Of a DNA stretch of 64,000 nucleotides, positions 18,551-30,358 are shown piece by piece. Location of the stretch: contig NC_089763.1 in assembly GCF_040412425.1 (NCBI RefSeq), positions 55,583,587-55,647,586 on the forward strand, written 5' to 3'. The DNA comes from Macrobrachium rosenbergii. Its lineage: Eukaryota; Arthropoda; Malacostraca; Decapoda; Palaemonidae. The notes beneath the pieces were generated by a model. It ran no database searches. It was not told the origin of the DNA and was given only the letters and a program-made list of their open reading frames with translations. Made by a program: the position numbers and the translations under genes. Position 1 is the stretch's first letter, and each line of letters starts with the position of its first letter.

Positions 18551-19100
18551 AATGCGTGACTCCTTTTGATTTCTCCTTGGCTATTGTTTGTTCAACGTAC
18601 AAACGATATGTGTGTTCATCAATTTTGTTTCAACAAGCTATGAGTAACTATTGCCACGAAGTTTATTGCGGATTTTTGCTATATTTTAGAGTTAATCGCA
18701 GGCTCAGGCTATATTTTGGATCTGTTACTAACTCCAACTAGTCGTGATAACTAATCTCTTGTTGATTAGTTTGTCTAGCTGAACTTGGATGGGTCAATTG
18801 ATTGGCATCTGTGTGAGTGGTGTTTAAAAATTATTTCGTTAAAATTCTGATTGATCCTGGATGAATTTGACGCTTGTGTTGGGAGGAAACAAGCTTTGAT
18901 TGCTTCGGGGATATCAGAGATAGCTGCGGCACAGCGGGGATGCGTAGATCTTTTTAGAAGGATTTCTCCCCTGATTTTCTCATAAAATTTTGGTAAATGG
19001 CAAATATCATTGTGTCTAATAATTTCCAAGGAGTAAGGAGCATTTCATTTCGGGCTCTTCTAATTTCGTTTCTTTCAGGATATGAAAAGCTACAAGGTAA

Positions 19101-19104
<4 letters not shown>

Positions 19105-19170
<66 letters not shown>
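19105..19170. repeat. (TC)n microsatellite
   Basis: 66 bp pure TC array. Confidence 0.97.
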
Positions 19171-19173
<3 letters not shown>

Positions 19174-20996
19174 ATAAAAAAAAAGTAAATAAGTTTTGAA
19201 AATCTGGATGACGTTCTGATTTACTCTGTCGTTTTATTGACACATCAGTTCGTCATCTCAAAGACGTAAGGAATACTTAATGCCCCTTAGAGGACGAGAA
19301 ATTTTAATGGTGTGGATTTTGGTTTATATTTCGAATACCTGGAAAGATGTCTTCTTAGCACTTATAGACTGTGATTGCACTTTTTGGGTTGGCTCATGTA
19401 CATGTCATTTTGAATTAGGAGCTTTATTTCATGGGAAGAATTTGTCATTTGCATGGTGAGTAATGTGGCTTGAAGTTGATTTATGCTACCATAGCTCTCA
19501 GTTGTAATTCCTGTAAGGCCATAATCGCTTCGTTGGCCATTCTGTCAGCACCTGTTATCATGTAGTCAGTTTACTTGTTATTGTATTTAATAATGACCTT
19601 TTTGTATAACATATTCTAAGAAGTAGACTGACTATGAGAGTAACGTAAAGTACTTTTACATAAACTGTTCGTTTGGTTACGAAGTGTGTCCCCATTTGTG
19701 ATTAAATGTATATATTTTATAAACAAAGAGCGGAGCTAGTCTCGTTCGGTTTATGGATTTCAGGTTTTATTCCTTTGCAATGAATTTATTGTTATCCGAT
19801 GCTCAACACCTCTTATTTGCTTGGTTTTAGTATAAGAAACTAGTTAACGTTCTCTTTACGCCGCTCATTCACCAATATAATTATAAATCAAAATTTATAT
19901 ATAAGACATTTTTTATCTGTTTGATCTTCATTGCGAAAAATGTTTGTCATGTGTAGCTTTTAACAGCCGATACATTGACGTAATACAGTGGCGGGCCTTC
20001 ACAAAATTAAAGCTATCAGAACCGAACTTTTTTTTTTATTTGTTCTTTGTCTTTAGTCATTCACAGCATTAAAGTAGTTTATTGCATCAGAAAAATATTT
20101 TTACAGTGATAATTGCACTTATTAAACTCATGCCTTTCCTCGAAACCATTCGCTTTCTCACCAACTGTCCCTTCATTTACTTAACAGTTTGTAAGTCGAC
20201 AAGTTGGTACGCACTTACCAAATTGTTTTGAAAGCAGTTGAATGAAATAGGAGAAATAGATTTTGTTATTAGTATATTTTTGAATGCAACTCTTCTCAGG
20301 AATGCCCGGAATTGTAACTGTTTCCTTTAAATCAAAAGCTCGTGAAACCACAGTATTCGCCACGTGGGGATTCGTTTTAACTTGATAGACTATGCTGTAT
20401 CGTTTCAAGGAGAAAGAGTAAAAGGCAGCATCACCTAGCGCTTTCACGGTACAGTACAAATTGAATGGCAGTTGAGAGGCTTCAAAAAGTAATAGCGAAC
20501 ATATAAATAAAACTGCAAATGAAAAGAAAGAGCAAGCGGCAGCCAGTCAGTATAGTTCAACAAGCAAACAATCCACAGCTAAAGAAATTTCACTTAATGA
20601 AAAGTGGTCCCAAAAACAAAACAGCTTAAAAGTCGTTACATAATTTGAATTGTTGAACGATACCCTAATTAAATTAATCCAATTTGTATCGACCCTTGCT
20701 GATACTAAAAATACAGATTGACTTTAGCTTCATTACACTTGATACTATAATCAGCCTTTAGTAGAAAAAGTGTTGTATATTTCCGGCACGTACACAATAC
20801 ATACATTGATTAATCCTGGCAGCTAACATTTTACAACTTGGGCTGACATATTTATTATAACACTTTTCACATGCCATGAGAGTTCTTTATTGTAGATCAC
20901 CTGTACTACAAGTTGCTCGTAAAGCACTTTTAATATCGCAAATCTTTAAAGATGTTTTAAGGGATTAGTTATCCCATTTGATGGGCTAATGCAACA

Positions 20997-21000
<4 letters not shown>

Positions 21001-21057
<57 letters not shown>
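21001..21057. repeat. (TC)n microsatellite
   Basis: 57 bp pure array, followed by a GTGTGTGTGCGCACGTC segment. Confidence 0.97.
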
Positions 21058-21060
<3 letters not shown>

Positions 21061-24000
21061 TGTGTGCGCACGTCAGTGTGTATGTGAGTGCGTGTAATGG
21101 TTCCCAGTCTGTTATATATTATGTTGTTTTACGAGGAAAGACACATAAATGATGCATCTAGATAATGAAAAGTCATATCATTATTTTCGTTACATCGTGT
21201 CCCGCCAAAAGTTACGTCTTTTCTCGTTGGTTTATCTAATTACATATTCTGGACCCACGGTGCCCCTCGTCCTTATTTTATTAGACAACGTTAATCGCCA
21301 CCTGCTCCGTTTGTTGTTATTACAACTGACGTGGCCATTGAACAAAACGTAAAGTCCATTTCTGAAATTTTATAGCCGCGTTTGGAGTCTGATAATGTCT
21401 ATTTTTATCGCTTTAATTATACTCGACGTATCCGTTTAGTGTATTAGTGGAGCCAAAAAGTCTCGCACTATTCATAGAGCATAATCATCTCACATTGCAT
21501 TCCGGGAGGGAATTTCAATGAAAATATCTACGGGAATCACACGAATAGTTTCAATCGAACTAACTTGGGAGGTTATATCGGCCTGGGGGGAAACTCTACG
21601 GGATACAGACAATTCTTCTCCCACAAACTACCAGACAATCGAAAGGTTTATTGGGAAATGCACGATAACAAGGCTGTCGTGAAGTATGAAACCAGTGATA
21701 GGGAGTGCAATAATAAAATACCATGTAGGATTATAATTCTACTTGCTTTATTTGAACTTTTAAATCTTGATAAATCTTAAATTCCAAGGACTATGCAAGA
21801 AATTTTACATTCGATAAGTAAGAAATTGATAACGCCATGCGCTGTTCTTAGAATTCTCCATTTTATATTTTACGGATATGACTTAAGGAAATATACAACA
21901 GGATCTCTGAGATACATTAGGATTTTAACTCTTAGGAAAAATGTTCCATACAGTCAGAAATGTGTATTATGAACCCTCTTTTATAGGAAGTCCATTTTAT
22001 TTGAATAGAAACAAGGACATTTCGGCAAGAAGGAATGCTTCGAGAAATTATTTGGTAGTAGAAGCAATGTGTGTGTGTGTGCATTTTTGTGCGTACGTAT
22101 GCATGTGTAGACAGATAGTTAGACTGGAAAGATATGTCACTGTCTCTAACGGGAGGTGGGTAACCTATTCACCAATTCTCTTACGTCCTTATCTCTCACC
22201 ATTCCAGTTCTTGTCCTACAAAAATAATTTATTTCAGCAAATTATTTCCTTCAGTTGCATGCATCTTCAAAACTTCACTTTCATAAAGGATAGTTTGCTC
22301 AAAAGTCCTTTCATATATTCACTTTAATTTCCATTGACACTCCAAGGCTTATCTCTGTTTTTCTCTGCACACCCTCCTACCTGTCTTGCTTCACCTGTTC
22401 TGTTACTTGTGGCTTCTCTCATCATCAGTTATATTTACTCCCAAATGCCATCCATGTTACTGAAGCATTTATTTCACATTCCATTTATCCTCATAGCTTT
22501 GCCCGTGCTCAGATACATTTATCTTTGATTTTTTCGCCATGCAAACACTTTAAAACTTCTTTCCCTGAGTTTGTGTGTAAATGTATAACACTTTTGTGTT
22601 TACATGTTACTGAAATACACTTCAAACTTAACTTCAAAGGATGTTTAGCATTATTTAACTATAAATACAGATTACTGGCGTCCTAAAACTTCGCATACAT
22701 ATGAAGAAAGCGTTGGTGATGTATATTCGACGGTGTATAGCGGCGCCACTTGTCAAAAAAAAAAAAAAAAGCCTTGCCAATCTGGAGGCCTATTTTTTTA
22801 AATCTTCATGCGAGGAGGGATTTGTCTACCATTTGTTTTGAAATGTTGTGGTGTGAGTTAAATTTTCAAGAATCCCACATTTACTTTTGAAACTCTTATA
22901 GGTATTTTAAATGGTTTCAGAATTCTGTTAAAAGCGACGATCATTTATACATACACACACACACACACACACAAATCATGATTTTGTATGGAACTGGTGA
23001 CTTTCAGATTTCCTGAAATTCATATCACGTATGATAATCAGGAAAGATGTTAAAGGAATCAAGATATAAAACGGAATGTAATACTAACTCATTACGTCAA
23101 AATATATCAGGAGCATTATATTTTTATTAGTTATCAAAATAATTTCAAAGTGACTAAAGAAAAAAAAATCACGATTATTCCTCCAGGCTCGAAGTTAACA
23201 TAGACTCGCATTTTCAGGAAGACGTCATCATGTATGTTGATGAACTCGTTATATCTTCAAATTTCTCCTACTCTCTAGTCATCGCAGGTTTCCTCCTGTA
23301 AATTCTTTTGTTTTCAGAATTTCTTCGTATTTCCTCAGGATTCGTGTTTTTGCTGTTTTTATTCCTGGATTTCTGCGAAGACTTGGAAATAAACGATTAA
23401 CATTTCTAACATATATGTTATCTAAAAGTGCTGGGTCTTGACGTTAGGTATTTCTTCAATATTGTCAAGACGTTGAAATGGTTGTGAAGTTTTAGTTGTA
23501 TCTCGAACGACAGCGTTATTGAGGCTTGCAAATGGTATCAGTTTCTAGGTTTACTTATGAAATCGAAGTGTCAGTACGAATGCAATAAATATAAGTTTTA
23601 GCATTTTTATTTGTATGATGCCTTGGAGCTTTAGTAAAAAGGACTAAAGGGGCAATTTAGACGTATTCCGGTATACATATTATATTGTGTACCATATTTA
23701 GCAAGGTTTCTAATTTGAACGAATAATTGAAAAGTATAATGGGTTAATTCTTTAGATATAAAAGTTTATCACCACGCTTCATTCACATTCCCATTCGTTG
23801 AATCTAGATTTTATGTATATTAGTTTCCCAGGTGTCTCTTAGAAATAGGTATTCTGCTACACATCTATTTTCTCTAAGACGAATAAAGAAGAAATTGGTG
23901 GAATGTATCATGGTGGTTTTTTTTTTTTTTTTTTTTGCCCCAAAAGAAGCTATATAAAAAAAGTAATGAAAGTCCGTCTGGAATTTTTCAACGTAGTTCT

Positions 24001-24540
24001 AATCGGCAAGTTGAAGGGCAGTGGCATTAACAAGTACGTTGTACAAGAAGCTTCTTTACGGAAATATTAAGTGGGCCATAACGCTGTCACCAACGATAGC
24101 AACAGTAACAGCAAATCAGGTGAAAAGATCCGACTCTGGTATGGCTGATGTAGTCCCAAATTGCAGGAAGTATTGATTGCAAGAATTATGGCCACTCTCT
24201 AATGGAAGACTTTCATAATCACGAACGATAGATGAATAATTCTCCCATGTAAGTTGATTACGCCACTGGATACAGTGCTTCTCTGCCTCAACCCCATTCC
24301 CGATTCCCCATTCATCCGGGGCCCTGATCCTCGTCGATTTAAGGCTTCATTCGTCCCGTCTGCCTGATAATTAGATTTACAGGTACCATTCTGGATACGG
24401 CGTGCTTGCTCATGCTTAATGCGATGAAAAAGGATCATAACCGATAACATCTCGAAGGTGAACAACCACAGGAAATCCCGGCAGACAAAAGAAAAATAAA
24501 TAAAAAATAAATAAAAAAGACAGCGTCGGAGACAGGTAAG
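21058..24540. other. Unassigned stretch
   Basis: No gene supported. The longest frame (21941-22327 plus) has no recognised domain and crosses a short TG-rich patch. Minor repeats are A15 near 22757, (AC)n at 22952-22973 and T20 near 23917. Confidence 0.55.
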
Positions 24541-24581
24541 TAGGCACAATGAGAGTAGAGGCAGAAATAGCGAATGCCATA

Positions 24582-24640
24582 ATTGGTCACGTGACGGGGA
24601 ACATTATGAGATTAAAACTCCGCCCGCTGTCATCCGGTCA
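24582..24640. promoter_or_regulatory. Promoter-like cluster: inverted CCAAT, CACGTG palindrome, GC-rich word
   Basis: ATTGG (reverse CCAAT) at 24582-24586 abuts the 10-bp palindrome GTCACGTGAC at 24586-24595, an E-box of the USF/TFE type. A CCGCCCG word lies about 30 bp on. The surrounding 24.25-24.77 kb is GC-richer than its neighbours. No start site or gene can be tied to it, so this is only a candidate. Confidence 0.25.
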
Positions 24641-24846
24641 TAAGGTCGGAGCAAGTTTGGGAGGGGTGATTGAGGAAAGGGTCTGGCCAGATTACAGCTG
24701 GCCATCTTGGTTTCATCCAGAACGAATAGGCGTAAGCTGTCCCTTTTCTTTCTCGACCTTTCTCGTTTGATTACATTTAAAAGACCAGAAGGGTTCCACA
24801 GTGCACTGGTTTTATGGACCGGCAGAGGATATATTTATCCAAGAGT

Positions 24847-24883
24847 GTGTGCGTGTGTGTGTGTGTGTGTGTTTGTATATACA

Positions 24884-24953
<70 letters not shown>
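24847..24953. repeat. (GT)n-(TA)n compound microsatellite
   Basis: GT repeats at 24847-24871, a TATACAGTGTG spacer, then TA at 24889-24953. Confidence 0.96.
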
Positions 24954-24956
<3 letters not shown>

Positions 24957-27900
24957 AATGTGCAATTGACATCTGCAAGAGGAAGTACAGCTCCACTCAG
25001 TTTTCAAATTCAGTTAAATCAAGTAAAGTACAGAGGGCAAGACGAACACAAGACCACCCAGAACCGAGAAGCTAGGGACATTCAACTCAACCCTGTCATT
25101 AGCATCCGCTAATGTTCTTGGAGCCTTCATGACAACTTCACCCCTCTTCTTCACTGAGCCTATAATCCCACCCTTGTCACCTGTTGATTTCCCCTGGGCT
25201 TTCGTATTCTCCTTAATTCCAGCACTGTCTGTGTGCCACGAAAACATGGAAGCTGGTAAGTAACGGTTGAACACTGCACGCAACTCAAAGGACTTGGCGA
25301 CTGGACAGAAATTATATAAAGGCCTTGACCCATGGAAACGGGAATTCGCTGGTAGCCAGCCTGAGAGTAGCTTCCTTGACAGGTTGGTCCCCGACCACCC
25401 TTCCCTCTCTGACATTGTATCTCTTTGTTGTGCAATAGTCCCCACCAAGTTCCTTGCCTAATTGTAAAGCCTGGCCTACGTTTATCAAGACAGCACATCC
25501 TACAGGAAAGGTATAGTCTGGATTTTGGAGTTGTTACTGCACCCAGTCTTCCACCATAATTTTCATTCTGTCTGATTTTCTGCCCCATGGAGCTCTGAGA
25601 TAATAGTGAAGTTTTAACATTTTCATTTTCGAGTAACATAAGCAATTCAAAACCTTGCTATTTCATATTACTCCCTCTCAGCCTTCAGCATTCCCTAAGT
25701 GACTTAGAAAGTGCTTTCTTAACATCAAAGTGACAGTAAGTTTGTCTTGCAGAATAGGCGTTTGCCGCTGTGTCCGCCTGTTTGCCCACAGTGCCAATTC
25801 CTTTATTCCCAATGTTGAGGATCACTTCAAGATTCATTCCTGAAGAACTTAAATGCCTATGTGGCAGAATCTGTGTATTTTTGTAATCTAGAGGTTTTCC
25901 CTTGGTAATATTATTGCTAGATATAGCTAACTCTATAATTAAGAATTTTACCATAAATCGTAATTCTTTTAGAGTGGCACTTTGCTGTGTGAGTAACATA
26001 ATACCAGTGGTGCGGAGTTAGTGAGGAGCTCCCTTTTAATATACTTGTGATCCTTGTAATAAAACCTAAATTGTGAAGTCTTGCATTTCTTTTGGAAACC
26101 ATTTTCTTATTTGCTGCATTCTTATTTTTTTAATGAGTTTAATTGAGCAATCTGGTAAGTTTCAGTGTGTGTTTAAGGCCATATAGATCAACCCCAGGTT
26201 AGGCTGGTGAAAGTGGCAACCTTGCCAGGATATTGCAATCTTGTATGATTTGTTGCATGTGTCAACCATGCAACATTCTCCTCTAACCTCAGTAGAATAG
26301 CTAATCAGCTTTTGCTGGCTAAACCTGAGTGTTTACAATCATAAGAAACCTTATATCCCTTATTAACTTACTTTGGAATTCGAGGACAGCAGTCCACACA
26401 GTATAAGTACTTTAACTGAAATTTATTGCAAATAAATACAGTGTCATAGATGAATGAATCGTATACCTGAGAAAAGGACCACTCACCATTCACCTCCCAC
26501 TCACTCAGGGAGCAAGAGAACAGTTATTGCCAGACGTGCATATATTTAGCTATATTTTTCCTTAGTGCATGCTGTAATGAGACTGCATGTCTCTAGTGGT
26601 TGCGAACTAGGTAGGCAGTGAAATGATAACCGGTGATAAAGGGGTAAATTTCTGGGAAAGTGCAAGAATTCCCTCCAAAAACTTATGATAGCCTTGATTA
26701 GGAAGAGGTATCTGGCAACCTCTGCTAGGTAGGTGGGCAGCAATTGCGAATCATCTACTCAGTTCATCTTCACTCAGTAACCAATTTGTACTTTATGATT
26801 TTATTTGTTTTATGGCATCACTGCTTGTTCAAGTTAACCACTGTTACTAGGCATCTTACGCACAGTAATACATATAATATTAATGTAAGCATTTGCAAAG
26901 AAATTCTATATGTTAACAAAGAAAGCATGTAGTATTAACATTCCTTTAACAGCAACATCAAGGTCGTTATGAATGTCTATCGGCCGTCATCTCAACTCGA
27001 CAACCAATTGGAAATGTTTGACAGCTATCAACCCATGTTAAAGTAAATATTACTGTCATTTGTCACATTTAAAACTCATTTTGTGGAAGACATCATGAAG
27101 TTAGCACTATTACCATCCACAGCTTAAAACTTATCATTATGACTCACGCGAGAAATTACATATATTGGGTGCGAGTAAGATATTATTCATTCCTGTCATT
27201 TAGTTATGCGTGTGTGGGAATTAAATAGGGTACAAACTATACGCTTTACAACATAATATGCGTTCCAAACCCTATTACGAGTAAAGCCACCAATTTGGAT
27301 AATACCAGAATTTATACCTCACCCAGAAGACATTACTCAAGCCTTTCCGAGTGCACTCGCACTCACAACACCATGTTTCCGCGGCTTCCTCTTGACTTCG
27401 GACCGCCAGGAGCGAAATTGCGTGTCGATTTGTTCAGACTAAAAACCCAATGAACCCATTAAGTTACATCACATGCATGTTATCACAAGAATAAGTTCTA
27501 TAGAACTAACCACAAGTAGTAGCCTATGGTTAATTACCCATGCCATCTGCGCACAACCAAAACCTTACCAACAAACCAACTTGTACAGTAGCCGGTTTTA
27601 TCTGTGTGCAAGTTCATACTGTCCTTGTGAACCACGTTCTATGGAACATTCTAAAGTTCATGCTATAGCCGGCTCTGACCGTGCATGAGCAACTCACAAA
27701 TACACAGTCCTTCAGAGCTAACGAGAACCTGTTCTTCAGAACAAAAAAAATATGTCACACTCAGTCTTACAGGACGAGTCCGCACTTTGGAATGCCACTG
27801 CCAGTGTTCTCTGAACATGCCAGCCTGTTCCTTGGGAACCTACTAACATCCTACAGGAATGCTAAAAAGCCCACTCATTTCGAGCATACAGTCACACACC

Positions 27901-28497
27901 ATTTGTGCAACAATCCGTTCCTTTTGGAATACGAAACCTCTACACTCGACAGTGACCCTTATCACAAGTAGCTAAGACCTTAAAAGCCTAACGAAGCTGG
28001 CGTATTCTGCTGGACTTCCCCACAAACCAATGTACATTGAGTGGCACCCCTTCCCATCTGCAAATCATGACTGGAAGCAAACAATCAAAGATTACAAAGA
28101 GGGCCACTCTCACTGGCACTCTCCACCACTCGGTCTCTGGTATCATCACCTGTGCCATTACCAAGCATTTGGCTTGGTGCCACACATGTTTGTGTGAACA
28201 CGTCTATGTCCTTCGGGAGCAACCAGTGGGTTTCTTTCTTTCATCTTCTTTCCTATACCCTGCTTTGGCGATTTTCTTAGCCTTGCAAACTGAGGATTAG
28301 TCCTGGCCCTTTTTTCTTACTTTCTACCTTGGTGGCTCTGCAGACTTGCAACTTGGGGTTCCATCTCGGTTCTCCTTTTCATATTACCAAGCCTGTTTAC
28401 ACTCCAACCACCGTACTTGAATCAGTGCCATGTCTAGCCATCTCTGTGCAGCTACTGTACGGCTTAGTATTTATTGGTGTACCTCTAAAGCGGCATC
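24954..28497. other. Unassigned stretch; may include the 5' LTR/leader of the element at 28498
   Basis: Long minus-strand frames at 25014-25645 resemble no family that I know. A TATATAAAGG TATA-like word lies at about 25313, and a good donor-like CTG|GTAAGT at about 25254. If the Gmr1-like element kept a 5' LTR it should lie in 27.4-28.4 kb, but I could not find paired LTRs or a convincing primer-binding site. A 14-bp palindrome AGTTCTATAGAACT lies near 27492. Confidence 0.45.
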
Positions 28498-29579
28498 ATG
28501 TCTACCTATGTCGAAAACTACCAGACCTTCCAAGGGTCTGGACAAAGCAGAGGTCTTAGGGTAGAGCAACTGACTACCTGGATAGAGGAACAGGTAGCTA
28601 GGGTAAAGAAGGAGAGAGATGAGGAGGAGGAGAAGCAATGCCAACAAGAGCTAGCTTTGGCTCGGGAGAAAGCCACTGTTGCTGAAGCTGAAAATCAGAA
28701 GGAGAAGCAACACCAACACAAAATAACCCTGGTTTGGGAGAAAGCCATCCTTGCTGAAGCTGAAAAGGAAAAGGAGGAGAAGCAACGTCAACCTGAACTA
28801 AAAATGGCTCGAGAGATGGTCACTCTTGCCGAAGTGGAAAGGCAAGCAAGGGAAGATCAGCGTACTCATGACCTAGTAATTGAGCGAGCTTGCCACGCGA
28901 ACACCATGGTACTCACCAAACATAGGGTTGAGAATCTTAACTCTGCTAACTGCCCCCGCCTCCATCAACCCTGTCAAGCAGGAGTACCATTATCCAAAAA
29001 TGGCCAGACAATGAACCTGACACATGGTTGGATCATATCAAGAAGGTTTTTGAAAATTTCACCCCCAGTGCAACGGAGATAGCCTTAATGTTATATAAGC
29101 ATATGGGTGGAAAGGGTCTAGTTGCACATCGTGCTTTGACAGCTGCGGAACAAGGAGATCTTGCCATAGTCCGGAGGACTGTCAACAAAATGTATGAAAC
29201 CACACTGGACATGTGCAGACGATGGTGGCACAGCCTACCCAAAGAAATAGGTCATTCCTGGACGGACTGGAATTACACAAGGGAAGACACTACAAATGTT
29301 GGCTAGACGTGCATAATGTCACAACTCTTGAAGAGTTCTTGGAGCGAGTTTAGCTGGAGGATTTCTTCCACTATGCTCCAAGCACACTCGCTACCTACAC
29401 ATATGAGAAATGCCCAACCACTGTGCTGAATGCTGCCGTTTAGCTGACGATTGGGAAACTCATCATTACCAGCATAGTACAATGAGCAGGAAAATAGTAC
29501 CCACATATCTGACAGTGACTGAGACCCATTCCAAAAATGGGGTGCAAACGAAAAATTCAGCCTGCATCTGCTGCAAGAA
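28498..29579 (+). pseudogene. gag: gag-like polyprotein, 5' part (Gmr1-like element)
   Basis: The ATG at 28498 opens a 194-codon frame. Residues ~25-125 are rich in Glu/Lys/Gln with three imperfect repeats of an 'LAREKATVAEAE' type unit, which predicts a coiled coil. Near 29010 the homologous reading shifts frame and continues as a capsid-like region (DHIKKVFENF, MGGKGLVAHRALTA, RRTVNKMYETT), typical of retrotransposon Gag where SCAN/capsid-like helices bind. Stops follow at about 29304 and beyond. The last codons before 29579 encode the first two cysteines of a CCHC zinc knuckle. This part would form the retrotransposon particle. It is clearly a pseudogene. Confidence 0.65.
29577..29579. repeat. 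Target-site duplication GAA, left copy
   Basis: GAA precedes the left terminus TAGTGCAGCAG and is repeated at 34040-34042 after the right terminus. Confidence 0.7.
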
Positions 29580-29735
29580 TAGTGCAGCAGATAATTGCAT
29601 ATTTCATAAGAATCGTTCAGATAGTGAAACAAGCATGAAATTTTGCACAAGTGCTCTTTAAAGTTCCCTCTATCAGAAAAGGGCGCTGGCCACGCAAAAA
29701 ATTTAATATGGCGGCCAAATTCAAGATGGCGGCCA
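29580..29735 (+). repeat. Left terminal inverted repeat
   Basis: Imperfect ~155-bp TIR matching the reverse complement of 33888-34039. Conserved blocks are the first 13 bp, about 29613-29648, about 29672-29692 and the ATGGCGGC motifs at 29705-29734. The intervening bases are diverged. Confidence 0.85.
29705..29734 (+). promoter_or_regulatory. Paired YY1/Pho-like sites in the left TIR
   Basis: AATATGGCGGCC (29705-29716) and AAGATGGCGGCC (29723-29734) match the YY1/Pleiohomeotic core ATGGCGGC or its close relative. The sites lie ~620 bp upstream of the transposase gene. Function is inferred from the motif only. Confidence 0.4.
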
Positions 29736-30358
29736 GTATCGACAGATTTTGGCTAATTTTTTCACTAGAATGGCATGTATTTGCTTCTAGCAATATGGTA
29801 AAGCTCTTCCATACTATTTCTTGTGAATATTATGTTTCTGTAGCTTCCCAGTACAGTTTACCTTTAAATATGGGGGCTATATGGCTGCCAAGAAAAGGTA
29901 GAAACAATAATTATAATGAGAAATAATGCCCGTTCAACAATTATCGTTTTAAGCATGGATCTTGGTTTCTGTGGTTTTAGATCCTAATGAGGCCATCTCT
30001 TTCGAATAACTCATCAATTTTGAAGGAAAATTAATAAATGTAAAAGAGTGTATGTCTGCACACAACCAGGGCACACTGGTGACATCACTGCTGTGTAACT
30101 CAGCATGGGGTTCAGTGCCAGCTAATCCAGCTTTACTAATCCTGTAGTCTTAGACTAGTAGTTGTAGTATAGTTTAGTTTAGTGTCCCAAATGCTTTCTA
30201 ACAGCCCCAGACCAGCTATAGTTAGATAGCCGCACCTGAATAGACAGGATGTGCCAGCGCAGGAGAGCCGAGCCAAGGGTATGGGGGCTGTACATGATGG
30301 TTCATGTACTTACCCGGATGGTGTACAGATCACACGGGACTTAAATGGCACTGGATGA

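Larger units (their letters stand above)
17326..21000. other. Unassigned stretch with (TC)n arrays
   Basis: No gene supported. (TC)n arrays occur at 18499-18550 and 19105-19170. Other short open frames (18775-19029 minus, 20181-20459 minus) have no known motif. Confidence 0.55.

Noticed and set aside
25014..25645. Two overlapping minus-strand frames of 144 and 161 codons
   Set aside because: The residues match no family that I know, and neither frame shows domain-like or compositional features. They are kept only as an unassigned region.
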